Below are positions 36,230 through 48,731 of a DNA stretch of 64,000 nt, in pieces. The notes under the pieces are model-generated. The model searched no databases, had not been told where the DNA came from, and worked only from the letters and a program-made list of their open reading frames with translations. The stretch spans positions 28,313,276 to 28,377,275 of the forward strand of contig NW_027467782.1 in the NCBI RefSeq assembly GCF_004210375.1, read 5' to 3'. The first letter of the stretch is position 1; every line of letters starts with the position of its first letter. A program made the translations under genes and the position numbers. Origin of the DNA: Tachypleus tridentatus (Eukaryota > Arthropoda > Merostomata > Xiphosura > Limulidae).

Positions 36230-38005
36230 CAAGAGATCACAGTCAGTTTGAAGACAAAGCAAACGTAAATTATACAAGTTATCCTTTTTCTTTTCAGTCA
36301 AGAATACTCAAGCAAAGCTTTGTCAGAATTCAGAAATGGTGGTATGCATATTAATGTAAGAGACTCATGTATTAGGCTCCTACTTCTCTGATGGAATTGC
36401 TTCGTTCAACACAGATCCTTTAAGTCAGATGTAAATAAATTAAAACTTTATTTTCAAAAACTAGATCACAGTTAATGCTTGATGATAATCAAAACCAATA
36501 TCACACAATTTTTTTTAAGATACATAAGTATTTCTGTTATAAATGAAAGATAATATTCTAACACCTCCATAAACATGAGACTTCAAAGTGCAGATTTTCT
36601 TTAGATATAGATCTAACAGTCTTTTATTAATTTATTCACATCCCAGTGGAAAATTGAAACAATTTCATTAAGATACTGACATGAAACTTCATAAAAATAA
36701 ATACTGAGGTTAAGGTTAATCAGTATTTAACTGAATGTATCAGTATGGAGTCTTATCAAATTGCATACTTAGCTTAAAAGAAATGCATCAACTTAACTAA
36801 TGTGCTAATACAGCATTTTATAAAAGTACACATTGAGGTTTATAAGACAAATAATAATCAACCTTACTGAATATCCAGCAATATCCTCAGGTGGAACTGG
36901 TACACTGTATGAGTCCATTTAATCATACAACTCTCTCGTCACATTTATGCCTGCTTCCATATCTTCTATCTGTTACAATTTTAATTTCCAAAGCTTATTA
37001 TTATTCTTACAGACAGAGTTTTAGATCGTGTATGTAATCATGGTGATGGTATAACAAATACTTTAAGTTACTTTTATATATATAATAAATGTTTCTTTCA
37101 GCACAAAGACATAGAATGGGCTATCTGTTCAATGTTCGATTTCCCATAATAATATAGTATAAAATAAATGAGATTTCCCACTAATTCATTTATTTGTATT
37201 GTGATGCATTTTGTAACTTAATTACATACATATGTGTAAATGGAATGTAGTAGTAAAATCAAATTAATGAACTAATATATACAATTTTAGTGAATTAATA
37301 TATTGGACCACATGCAAAGTGCACCAAAGTTATATAAATTAAACTGAAAAAATTTGAAAATAATACTGCTATTTTTTGTAACTATTATAATGCACCAGTT
37401 GCTTCCAAAAATTCTGTTAACCTTATTATAAACTAATATTGTGGGTGAACAATAAAATATTGTATATAACTATGTATTTGTAGATCAGCTTGTGTGTGTG
37501 TCATCTGATAACAGAATATCCTTCCTTTTATTCAGAGCATATGCTTTTCCAATTGTCACCAAACTATGGTAATTATTTTTCATTTTCAAATGCATTTTGA
37601 AACAAACTTATCTGCATAAGAAAGCCTCGAGTTGAGACGAGTGTTTTGTTTTTAAAATTCCTGTAATTATCTTTTCAGGTGGAAATAATAGCCTGGTTTG
37701 GTGTTTATATTATAAGAACCATTTTAACACCAGGAGAAATGCTGGATGTGGTTTATCTATTGTTATACTGTTGATGCACAATATATTCACAGACCAAGCA
37801 TTACAGTCTTGTCCTGTCACAGGTGGCTTGGCAAAAGACACAGGCTGCTCAGAAGAAATGGCAATATCTTTGTTTGAACCAGCAGTTGAGGCTATAGTTG
37901 ATAAGTTACTCTATATGCAGGCATTGTAAATGTGGATTGCAATAATTTTATTATCTTGAAAACCTAAAGTGTGTGTATTTAAATTCAGATACAATTTACT
38001 ATTGC
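36230..38005. other. no recognised feature
   Basis: AT-rich non-coding DNA. No repeat end or coding frame stands out. Confidence 0.4.
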
Positions 38006-38010
38006 TAATG

Positions 38011-38130
38011 CACCTCAGTGGCACTGCAGTATGTCTGTGAACTCACACTGCTAAAACTGGGTTTTGATACCTGTGGTGGGCAGAACAAAAATAGCCCAAT
38101 GTGTAGCTTTGTGCTTAATTCTAAACAAAG
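38011..38130 (+). mobile_element. tRNA-derived SINE, family 2
   Basis: Runs from 'cctcagtggcactgcagtat' through 'actgggttttgatacctgtg', 'gtgggcagaac' and 'tagcccaatgtgtagctttg' to 'tgcttaattctaaacaaag'. The B-box-like part (GGTTTTGATACC) is near the expected form. It matches the copies at 12181, 40841 and 50448. Confidence 0.85.
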
Positions 38131-39159
38131 AAATGGTTATTGTTAACTTTAACTTCAAAACTGGTTTGAAATATTTAATTTAGAATGTCCATGATTACAG
38201 TTTCTGATTTTCTCAACATTATGAAATAATTATTTGTGTGTCTGAACCAGCTTTACATTTGGAAAAAAACTGCATTAATCAAAGGAAAATAACATGCCTG
38301 AAAGGATGATTCCAGTTCTCTAATAAAAGCCAGCAGAACAAAGTTAAGCAAATAAGGGTTGAAAACAGAAAACAAAGGAGCTCAAGGTGTCTACAAGTTC
38401 TGTAAACAAGGCTGTATTATTTATGAAACTTTTATAAAATTCATCTGAGAATAAAACTGAATACATTTTGGCTAATCATTATCTAATACTTATCATAGAA
38501 TAAATGTTCACTACAACCTAATCCACATTCAGGCACAACCAAACTGATTACATCCATAACTACTTTACTGTAAATTTTGAAAAATTGGAATGAAACATTA
38601 ACTGGAAAACAACTCATTTTATATCAAACAAAATTTTATAATTTCTTGCTGATGTGGCAAATTCTAGGTTTGATATTTTTCTGGCTAGATTCTTGGCAAC
38701 AATATCTAAAAATTATACAAATGGCACACTGATTCACAATATAATTACTGCCAGATTTTCTATTAATGTTCAGGGCATCCATTTTGAAATTCAAAGTTGA
38801 TACCATTTGCAGCTATTTCAGACCATTTGCATGGAAATGAGAAATAACAATTAACATCGACATATATATCACCACAATTTATGGATAAGAACCTGTCACA
38901 CACATAATGAAATACTGATTTGTTAAGCTTTACTAACCAGACATGTCAAATATGACATCTGTTTAATGCATCCCTGAGAACACTGTGGTTTTATTGACAA
39001 GATTTGCTGCTAGCATTATTTCCATGTCAATAAAAGTTTTATCTATAGTAAAATGATTCTTACAGAATGTAGTATTTGTTATTAAATTATTTAAAAATTG
39101 ATTCAGTGATCAAGTAACATTAGGCTTTCTTATTACAGATAATCTAAGGGTCATATCAA

Positions 39160-39395
39160 GTAATTCATGATGATGAGAAACCCACTTGAAGTAAAAATGT
39201 ATTCTCAAGACAGCTGGTATAGGTATTAACACTTTTGTTAAAATAAAGTACAGAATAATATTTCTAGTGTAGTTGCAAACTCTCTTTGTTAACCTGAAAA
39301 TGGCCCGAGAAGGTCAAAACATTGTTCTGTACTTTATTTTAATTAAAGTTTCAATACCCTTACCAGCCGTCTTGAGAATACATGTCAAGTAATCC
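39160..39395 (+). mobile_element. Penelope-like element terminal module with inverted repeat
   Basis: Contains 'gagaaacccacttgaagtaa', 'gaaaatggcccgagaaggtc', 'aaaacattgttctgtacttt' and 'taccagccgtcttgagaata', all shared with the 3' end of the element at 18840-19715 and with 55255-55395. Within it, 39197-39256 and 39322-39383 are inverted copies of one another (about 85% identity, 65-bp loop). Penelope-like elements are known for terminal repeats in unusual orientations, which could explain the fold. No RT or endonuclease frame adjoins it. Confidence 0.65.
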
Positions 39396-39596
39396 TTGTA
39401 AAAAGCCCCTATAAAACATATAATAAAGACAGAGAAAAGTGTTAATATCAAGGTCTAATTGAAATGCCAGGGTGACAAAATTATAAGTAGTGTGACAGTG
39501 ACTCAGATTTTTAATGGCAATCACCACAAAAGAACCATAGAGGCTCATAAAATCAGTGTTCAAGTACTGTTTTAACTCTACTTCAAAGTGTTTTTG

Positions 39597-39746
39597 ATGA
39601 CTGACAAGCTCTTAAACAGTCACGAGACCAGTGTAGAACAGCTGAAAATTGCATGTAATAATAATAAAGACATGGGAAAAGAACAGGCATTCATGACTGA
39701 GCTGGAATCCTTGAATATAGAAGCCCAATTTAAAGAACTCAATTAG
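39597..39746 (+). CDS. 49-codon open frame, coding-like, unrecognised
   Basis: ATG-to-TAG frame reading MTDKLLNSHETSVEQLKIAC, then NNNKDMGKEQAFMTELESLN, then IEAQFKELN. Composition (charged, amphipathic, few bulky hydrophobics) is unlike the chance frames nearby and suggests a helical coiled coil. I do not recognise the family. It may be a piece of a processed gene copy or chance. There is no clear promoter or splice context. Confidence 0.25.
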   Translation: MTDKLLNSHETSVEQLKIACNNNKDMGKEQAFMTELESLNIEAQFKELN

Positions 39747-40049
39747 CCTGCATTTGTCAACACAGATGACTGACAAAAGTTGAGTGAAAAAGGACTTGAT
39801 GACTGCTACAACAAGAATATCTTAGTGAACAATGAATAATTTCACATGCATAAAAAACACTGTACTATAATAAACACAAGTTATTAAAATAAATGTATAA
39901 TGGTAAACCTGTTACACCATCTAGGTTACTTGTGTTTAAATTTACATTTAAAGATCAATTATTATTTTTTACTACTAGTCACATCTAATTTGGGAATAGA
40001 TTTAAGTGAAAACTGTTATTATTAACTGGGTGCCTTTTTCTCCCATGGT

Positions 40050-40830
40050 TTTGAAATTGATTTGATTTTATGTCCTTTGAGTTATAGGTTATTTGGATGG
40101 ACTTCTATATTTCATACTGAAGGGTCTTTTATCTCCGGCTTTCCTTTATTGATTTTGCACCTTATTTTTTGTTTTATATTTTACATTAAAATTTCGTATA
40201 TTTCCAGATTTATTACTTTTATTTACTTTGTAAATACTAAAAGTTCCTATGTTAGGTTCACTCGTTAGTATTGAATACTTTCTCTTAGTATGTTTACTTA
40301 TGTGTCTTTTTGGCTACCCTTCATGACTTCCCAAATCTCTTTCCTTCCTCCTCAGGATTGTATCTCATCCATTTGTTTTGTTGAGTTTGTTCAAGATCCT
40401 CTATGCCAACTCAACTGGGATTTTACTCTCATTTATTTGTTTTATCCAAAAATATGGAATATTGGAAACTCATCAAAGATGTGTTTTGACTATATACCTA
40501 TCTGGAGAAACCTCACTTCACCATGGAATTCTACCTTTCATTTTAGTAAGTTTTTTCCTCAGAACTTTGAATGACCAAGTTCAGTTTGTTGGCCACCTAT
40601 CTTCACATCTCAGTTGCCTCATTGTGACATCCTTTTCTTTGGTTCATCCACAATAGTACTGTCTTACAGTTCTGGGCACTGCCATTTGGTCTTTCTTCAG
40701 CTCAGTTCATATTTTGCCAAGAAGTATGATCTTTTGCATGCCATTTTCACTAACTTAGCCTTCAGACTCACAATTACATGGTCAACTGGCTGCTACAACT
40801 AACTTTTTCGGCCAAGTCAGCAACCCACAT
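40050..40830 (+). pseudogene. DIRS-like retrotransposon RT relic
   Basis: The clearest block is a frame at 40670-40702 reading FWALPFGLSSA and continuing QFIFCQE. 'ALPFGLSSAPxxF' is a hallmark of the reverse transcriptases of DIRS/tyrosine-recombinase elements. Preceding bases read YCLTVL in a shifted frame, and further on NYMVNWLLQ may be the decayed 'YxDDWLL' catalytic segment, with the aspartates lost. The upstream 500 bp share the GC-richer, pyrimidine-rich composition but show no domain. Frameshifts and stops make it non-functional. Confidence 0.55.
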
Positions 40831-40840
40831 TTCTTCAAGA

Positions 40841-40971
40841 GTCCCCCAGTACCACAGCTGTATGTCTGCAGACTTATAACACTAGAAACTGGGTTTTAAT
40901 AACTGGTGGGCAAAGTACAGGTAGACAACTGTGTAGCTTTTTGCTTAACTTCAAGGCAAACAAACAAACTC
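40841..40971 (+). mobile_element. tRNA-derived SINE, family 2, with 8-bp target duplication
   Basis: Starts 'gtcccccagtaccacagctg', contains 'aaactgggttttaataactg' and 'gtgggcaaagtacaggtaga', and ends with a CAAACAAAC tail. It is flanked by CTTCAAGA at 40833-40840 and 40972-40979. It sits in or at the edge of the DIRS-like relic and therefore inserted later. Confidence 0.85.
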
Positions 40972-41337
40972 CTTCAAGAAGCTGCTTGAGTTGGGTTTCT
41001 CATAAAGTTGGAGAAGTTCTTTACTACCCCCAGTAGAATGGGAGGTCAGGAAGGCTTTACCTTCTTCTCTCTCTGTGTGAGAGGTTTTATCTCTTTCAGG
41101 AATCCTATTGGTCAAATGCACATGATTTTCCTTTACTGGATGCTTCTTGACCAGTAGGACTTCTCCCATAGTCTCATGGGTTTTATACACTTACCCTCTG
41201 ACCAGATTCCTCTACACAGTAACTTCGTATATTTCAATTTATAAAATATACAATTTTCTATATATCAATGTATAGAACAGTAATATAAATGCTTAAAGCT
41301 ATATAAAGTGACAAAAACCCTATAACCTGAGCACTTT

Positions 41338-43740
41338 CAAAAGGTCACCCTTCAAATGTATTTTGGAAAATTATACATATTTTTTAAACTGTCAGTAGCA
41401 GTGCTGTTCTTGAAATAAATGTAAAACTATAAATGTGTTAACAGGGTAAGTCAGATTACCTAATGTAAACAGGTTCATAATAACTTCTAGTTTCAGATTG
41501 AACAGAAATACAAACTTTTAGTTCATTAAGACCTACTGTTTTAAAGTTTATCATTTTACTTTTGTTTTAATGTTTAGTCATGGATTACATATATATACAG
41601 AGACACATTCTTGCATGGAGGAAATGTTATCAAACTGAATTAAAAGTTTTACTGAATAAAATAACTACCCTCAGAATTAGTTTTTAATTTTCTTTTGTCA
41701 CCAGTTTTTGTGTGTCTCTTAAACATTATATGTACACAACATTTTTTTCCAAATTTAACTTAAAAAGAAGCTCACTAAGTATTTGACATAATTTTTTTCA
41801 AATTACCTGGAACAAGACAGCTGCCACCTAGTGGACATTAATAAATACAATGGATTCTTATTGGGTCTCTTCCTTTAATTGTGAAATAAATTTATTTTAA
41901 ATATTCACAAAGGTATGGTAATTCTGATGATAGCTGTATATGAATAAAAAAAATTCTGTGAAAAATTAGAAAGCTCAATTGAAATTCATCAGAAATAAAT
42001 AAAACAGCTAAAACTACAAAGGTAGATACACCTTAAGCCATGACACAACAACAGAAATTTTAAATGTATTGTTTCTGCTTAATAAGAAGTAGAAATACCA
42101 AAATAAAATCTCTTATAATCAAAGTTTGTTGCCATATTTTAGAGGCTTACAGAAGAATAATGATACAAAAGTTATAAAGCAGACACTGAAATTAACACTT
42201 CCATAACTGGTTTTGTGTATTTACCATAAGCTTGTAACCACCATGTAACTATGAATGTATATGCACCATAACAATGATAGTACCTAATGCAATTTCAAAA
42301 AACTTGGTATACAGTAAGCAAGTATTTTGCAAACAAACACAATTAAAATTTTCAGTTGAGAAATTTCATTAAAACTTTGTCCATAAATATAAGGAGTAAG
42401 ATGGTGGGTGAATGGTGCAAATGTAAAGTGATTTTCATGTCAAAATAAAAATAATTTTCTTTACCTAAAACTTTTAAAACTTTATTTGCATAATCACTAA
42501 ATTTTTCTAAATATATGTAACTTTTTTTTTTCAGAAAAACTTTGCAATGTTTTTCTTGTTTTATCTACCATAACATATACTGGGTTGGTGAACTTAAACT
42601 TACCTTGTTACCACCATATAAAATTATGAAATAAATATAAATTACCCTTTTTCATTCTAGAATGATATAAAGTTATAACAAAATACTAGAACTGTTTATT
42701 TTAAATACCTTATAGCTTGTAACAGTACAGAGATGCTTATATTTTATTGTTTATTGTACCTTGAATGTTGTGTAACTAATAATTATACCACACAAGTTGT
42801 AAATCCCTGAACAGATATGCAATGAACATTAACATATCAAATTATATAAATATATGTTATATATACATGAGCTGCTCACAAACATACTCTGTTAAGAAGA
42901 ATTTCTTTTATTCTTTACTTTATCTTACAAGTTTCTATTTTTACATTTTACTTACTGTTATAATAATAAAGAAAAAACATTAAAAACATGAAATAAAGTA
43001 CATGTCTTGGTCTTTTCTTCATTTTTTATTTTATTTGTCATAAAACGTTATATTTTTTACATATTAATGGCATTGATACAACAATTAATGCAAATAAGAA
43101 CACAGAATAATAACACACAGAAAACACTGTCCTATAATTATCATAATTTTCTGGCTTTCTAACTGTATAATAATATCCTTAAAGAAATTCAGCTCAGCTC
43201 TACAATTTCAAACGACAAAATAGATAGTGCTGTGTAAAGAAAACAACAAACTTCATCATTAGATAGATTAAAACTTTATCTTTCTATTGGGTATCAATAA
43301 TATTGTATAAAACATTAAAGAGAACTATTGGTATTTGTGAAAGATGGAATGCGATAGGTGGGTCTGATTATCCAGTTTGTGGTTTGTAGGAAAATAACAA
43401 TGGGAGATATAAAAAGTATACTTTGTCTATATTATAATTAGAAGTCTATGTGGCATTTCCTATTTCTTAGAGGGGTGTTCAATAAATTAGAGAAGAGGAA
43501 GAACTTAGAGATCAAATGTAACATTTCTAATACCAGGAAAAATTTAGGATTTTATAATTATTTATTTTTAACAATAAGAACTTTAAACAAATATTAAAAT
43601 TGTGTTCACAAACTATGTTTTTATACCAAATTTATCTGTGTATATTGACAATAAAGTCTTTGATTTAAACTTTAAATGTAACTCTGTAAAACATTGTGAC
43701 ATGCACACCTTAAGCAACAGGATGTCAAAGGGCTAACAAA
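41338..43740. repeat. segmental duplication, copy B
   Basis: Collinear with 16335-20735 (see that entry for landmarks). It lacks both the expanded minisatellite and the Penelope-like insertion. At about 42001-42050 it holds one unit-like stretch ('acagctaaaactacaaagg', then 'accttaagccatgacacaac'), which corresponds to the 58-bp unit of copy A. No coding frame or splice pattern was seen in either copy. Confidence 0.85.
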
Positions 43741-44562
43741 GTAGATATCTTTATACACAATCACCACAAAAGTATTACATGTAAACAAGTTCTCCATGAG
43801 CATTCAATAATAATATTAGAAGGTAGACAACTTCCTTTAATTATCACAATTTTTCTTGTTTTCTAATTTTTGGTGGTCAGGAGGTAGGTCAAATTGACCA
43901 ACATTGTATAAAGAAAATAACATAAAATATAAAGTTTTACTAAAAACAAACAATTGTATATAAGACAGAGCAAATAAAATTTGACATTTTTAGATGAGGG
44001 TTATTTTTAGTCTTAAGATGTAAATTACTTTCCACAGAAATTAGTGACAAAAGTACTCAATATATTCACAGAAAAATTGTTTTTTACTTTACTAAAAACA
44101 CTTCACTAAAATAATTTTTTTAATGTGAAACACTTATAACATTCACTGAAAGTCTGTCATTTGTTTTAAAGATATGTATACTACATTAAAAGTCATTAGT
44201 ATCAAAAGTGTAAGTGAGTAAAGACAAAGATGTCATGTGAGCATTCAAACAGACCCATGCTGAAACAGGTAAATCTATACAAGTTCTCCATTTACAATAT
44301 CCAAGGGAAAGCAACATTTTGTGTGTTAACCACTGACATGAAACTGGTTAAATGTCTGAACTATCAATTAGTGCACCATGACTCATGTATAATGAAAACC
44401 ACAATCTAACAAAGCCATTTACCAAAAGATTTTGCATGCAGTGTTCATGCATACAAAAATAATTAGGCTAAGGACCATATGGTAGGTTAAAAGAAACAGT
44501 TCCAATTAAAACATTACATAAGGTATCAAATATAATACAAATAGATAGTATTTGTCTCACTC
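43741..44562. other. no recognised feature
   Basis: AT-rich. The phrase 'taattatcacaattttt' near 43838 echoes 'taattatcataattttc' near 43136 and may mark a further small internal repeat of copy B. Confidence 0.35.
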
Positions 44563-44564
44563 TA

Positions 44565-44802
44565 CAGGGTGGCCTGTAAGTCCCTACCCATGCATACATC
44601 TTATGTATCCAGTATATCTCTGTGCTGTCACTCATTCTCGCTGCATAATATTATGTGAAACCATGTTCTGTGACACATTTTCAAGTGTAAATGAGCTTAC
44701 ATCAGCCATATTTCTCTAAAAAAAAAAAAAAATTTATAATACATGCATAATTGAATATAACATAATAACATATGGATGGGTAGGGACTTACGGGCCACCC
44801 TG
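44565..44802. mobile_element. 238-bp MITE, Tc1/mariner type
   Basis: Termini are inverted copies over about 27 bp with one or two mismatches: the left begins CAGGGTGGCCTGTAAGTCCC and the right, reversed, begins CAGGGTGGCCCGTAAGTCCC, both continuing 'tacccat'. Both ends are bordered by TA (44563-44564 and 44803-44804), the target duplication of Tc1/mariner elements. The interior has an A15 run and no coding capacity. High terminal identity points to a young insertion. Confidence 0.93.
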
Positions 44803-44924
44803 TATATAGAAAATGTATTCATGAGGTATACATAGTACTTCATGTAACAGCTATTTAAAACATTCTACAAAGGCATCAAAGTCATGCTCATGTAATTGAA
44901 CATGTGTCCACTCATCCTATTGTC

Positions 44925-45040
44925 TATATAATAATAATCACAAAGAAATTAGAAGCTTTTATCCTATCAATTCTCCCAGATAATCTTATAAGCTTTCATA
45001 AGATCACTTCTTACTCTTCTTTACTCAGCATTTCCCTGCA
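44925..45040 (-). pseudogene. LINE ORF2 extreme C-terminal scrap
   Basis: On the minus strand 'SDLMKAYKII' and, one frame over, 'GRIDRIKASNFFV' match the 'RGDLIKxYKIIxGIDxVxxxxFF' end of CR1/Jockey-like ORF2 proteins. It is split by a frameshift, and upstream sequence is full of stops. Similar in type to the relic at 28265-28520. Confidence 0.5.
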
Positions 45041-45079
45041 TGCAACCTAAAATCTTGTTTTCCTTATGATTAACTAACA

Positions 45080-47940
45080 TATATTGTCTAGAAGACCTTA
45101 GGAACACTAACAATTATGCCTCAATCTTACTTACTTGATTTTTACAATGTCTTAAATGCAATATGAGGTCCAGAAATTTATTAACTTCACCTTATTTTAG
45201 TTCTTTTATCCTCTGTTCTCTTACACTCCTAGGTATGTTTTAGTATTGTATATAGAATCCAGGTTAACTGGGTTACAACTAAAATATTCCTGGTTGACCA
45301 AGTATGATAATGACTGAAAATGTCTGATGACCATTGCTGTCAGTGAACAAAGGTAATGAGGTGACCTTATTCACTGGACAAAGAATGTAAGTTGAAATTC
45401 TTGATATGAGCCTACTTTCTTTGTTCACACTTTTACTAAATGATCAAAAGAAAGATGCACTACTTTGAAGAGCTAAATATTTAGCATTACAGATATCAAT
45501 CTTGAAGTAAAGAGGACTGGAAGGTTAAACACCAACCATCTTGTAGAAGAGGAACATTGTATTGTTTGAAATGGTAAGTGAGCTGCATCAGCTATTCCAA
45601 TTTATCAGTAAAATAATGAATTTTAGTAGTCTGTTCTCTTTATTATACTTTTAAAATTAAACAATAAGTTATCCTGTTGTAAACACTCTCAAACTCCTAT
45701 ATTTTGTTTGTTTTAATTGATTTTTTTACCTAGTGTTTTCCTTACATCATTACAATATGTACCTGATTTGCATGTTTGTTTGTTTTTTTCTCTTAATCAT
45801 TTAGTACTGAAACTTATGTTAGTGAACTTTCTATTTGTCTTTCCTACAAGAAAACATCTCTTAAATAGCAATTTCTATAACTTTTAAGAAATAAAAATTC
45901 ATCCAATGTTTTAGGTAAAATAAAATATCTTCTATTTCTAAACTATTTGGTTCAGAGACATCTCAAGAAATATTTCTAAAAACAGAGGGTTAAAGTCAGA
46001 AGCAATGAATTTGCCATTACAGGCAAGTGCTTACAATCAGACTCGATCATTTATAATATGTAAGACTCATTTAAAGTCATACTGTAGATTTGCAGCTATA
46101 TATACTACATAATAGTAAATGTTGGTCTGTTCTTTTACATTCTTAACCCAGCATTAGAATTTCACCCTGTATAAAACAGCTGCTCAAATAGGTACAGTAA
46201 TCTGAAATTACACAAAGTCCATTATTTCAATGGCATTTACTGTATATGTATACTAAGAACAATACATCTCTTTGGTAACCTGCTGCTGATATTACCAGCA
46301 AGTGGCAACAAGTTAATCCCAATCACATTATGTCAGGGTTTACAGAATGTCATCAAGACTGCATAGATTTCTTTGAAGACCTGACTGACAATTGCCATAT
46401 TTTATATCCAAGAAGCTGCTGTGGTAGTGACATTTTCCATTATTAAGCTACAAGGTAGGTATCTGGAGGTTTTAAATAAAGCTGCTGATAAACCTAGCAA
46501 TTTTTTATTAGAACTCATAATCAAGTGTTCTTCATAAACACAATATAGGAGAACTAAAATTAATTTAGTACATCACTTCTTAGCTTGCAGCCTGAGCAAA
46601 TATAATTATTGTCAGAAAACAACAAAATTATAAACCCTGTCATTTTGAAAATCCTTCAAAGGTAATGAGCACAATATGTTTTTGTAACTTACAAGAGGGT
46701 AAACATTGTAGATAATGGAAAAGTAATTAAAAGTTTTAATGACATTATAAAATCTAAAAAATTATCAAATGTTTATACCCTAGTATTTTAGTAGTATTAA
46801 AAAGAATACACAAATTCTTGCTTTTATGACCTTGATGTTATGCACATAAAACACTTTTACAGGGGCATAAAAACTGGCAGTGTTGAGTTCCTTTAGATTT
46901 TTTTTATGAGTAAAATTTTCTGAAGACAGTGATTGCATAGACTTATGAAAAGTTAACAAATGTTTGAAAACGTCTTGATATTACTATTTTTGACTACAAT
47001 TTTCATGATAACAAAACACTGCATTTACATCTCAAAAGGTCCAAAATCAAATTCTATGACTACATGATGCACTAAACTCATACCTCACTGAATAACAAAA
47101 TATACAACATGATTACTCCAGTTATGTTTTACCAGATAAGGAAGATCATCAACACCTAAAGGCTATAATTACCTTTCTTCAGGAAATGAAATTCACAACA
47201 TAATCACCAAAGCAATGTAGTTAAACCCCACTATGTAATAAAGCATGTATCACAACTACTCAAAAAACGTAGCTGATTATAACCAGAAAAAAAAATACAT
47301 ACCAGCACTGTTTGTACACTAAGTCCTGTCTAATCAGATAAAACATTGTACAGTGGCCAGCTGTGGTTTTGTGCAGAGAAAACCCATACAATGGCTCTCT
47401 GTGGAGAGCATATGTCAGCTTCCACTTGATAAATCCACTACTGCTGCTACATAGCACATGAACACATTAGCAAATTTTTTATATGTATGGAATTTTTCCA
47501 TTGTCTTGTGACTCCTAAAAATAACCCTCAGGGCTGACAATGAAAACATAAGGATATGAGCTACCTCAGATATAATTTTTTTCACCTTTAAGAGATTGTA
47601 GATTGACCAAATGTTATTATTTTACCTGAATAATAAATATAAAAGGTTCAGTCATAAAAGTGACATATTCTGATAAAATATAATAACTTTTAAATAGTTG
47701 TGTGAAACAAAATGAAGAAAAATTGCAAATATACTTTGAGAATGTAATGTAACAAGCTAGAAACATAAAATCCCTCTGAATGCATTAATTAATATAAAAA
47801 CTACATGTACTTTGGACTTCAAAGGTTTATTATATGCATTAATGATCTAATGATTTCATTCATAAATAATTTCAACCAGACAATATGGTGAATGGATGGT
47901 GGATAATATTCTGTATACATAAGACGGAATGTGTTTGTTC
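45080..47940. other. no recognised feature
   Basis: AT-rich non-coding DNA. A minus frame at 47260-47457 is unrecognised and probably chance. Confidence 0.4.
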
Positions 47941-47944
47941 TGTA

Positions 47945-48050
47945 AAAGCAAAGCAGCATCAGGCCATCTACTGTGTCCACCAAGGGGAATCAAAGCCCTG
48001 ATTTTAGCAATGTAAATTCAAACACTAACCTCTTTCCTACTAGGGAACAG
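47945..48050 (-). mobile_element. tRNA-related SINE remnant, third type
   Basis: Contains 'gcaaagcagcatcaggccat', 'ctactgtgtccaccaagggg', 'aatcaaagccctgattttag' and 'taacctctttcctactaggg'. The block 'ggggaatc(g/a)aa(c)ccctgatt' read on the minus strand is B-box-like, and the layout resembles family 2 heads in reverse orientation joined to a different body. Diverged, with ends uncertain. Confidence 0.5.
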
Positions 48051-48731
48051 ACAATGAACACTTGTATAACAGTTGTTATGGAGTGAATACCTTTTCTAAG
48101 TTAGCATTCACAAACTTCATATTATAAAAACTGTTGTTATAACAAACTACTTACATCAATAGTATTCCAACCACTACTGTAGTTGTTGTATGCCAGTGAG
48201 CCTTATAAGCTATTAAATGCAATGGTAGCCCACATCAAGATCTTATATCAAGGTTAAAATAGCCTTCTTATTTACAAATTTTAAACTTCTCTAAAAAAAA
48301 AGATTCCTACTTCTTTTAGCTTGTTTCACCACAGTCAAATACATTAGACTACTGAAGGTTTTTCAATGTGTGTAAATATTCATACTTAAATAATTTTAAA
48401 CCTTTACACCACCATTATTTTCCAATGGGATTCCAAACATATTTTTACATGGTGTCTTTGTTGTTAAAATTTGCAATAATTTTATCAAGATACAAATAAT
48501 AGTTGATACTATGGAATAAGAACCAGAATCTCATTTGATTAAGTAAGTGGTTCAAAAGTTGTATGAAGTTCAAAGTTAAAAAATTGAAAACAGATATTTA
48601 ATTTCAAAGAGAATGGCTGATATTTACCTGTAAGTATTTTGCAGTAAAAAACAATATTTCATGGTTAAGAAGGCTCCAATACATACAAAGATACATTAAC
48701 AAATCCACCATCATATCATATTATTTACAGT

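Noticed and set aside
40290..40656. two overlapping plus frames of over 90 codons as a host gene
   Set aside because: Overlapping frames of T-rich hydrophobic composition immediately before the DIRS-like RT block; better explained as part of the retroelement relic.
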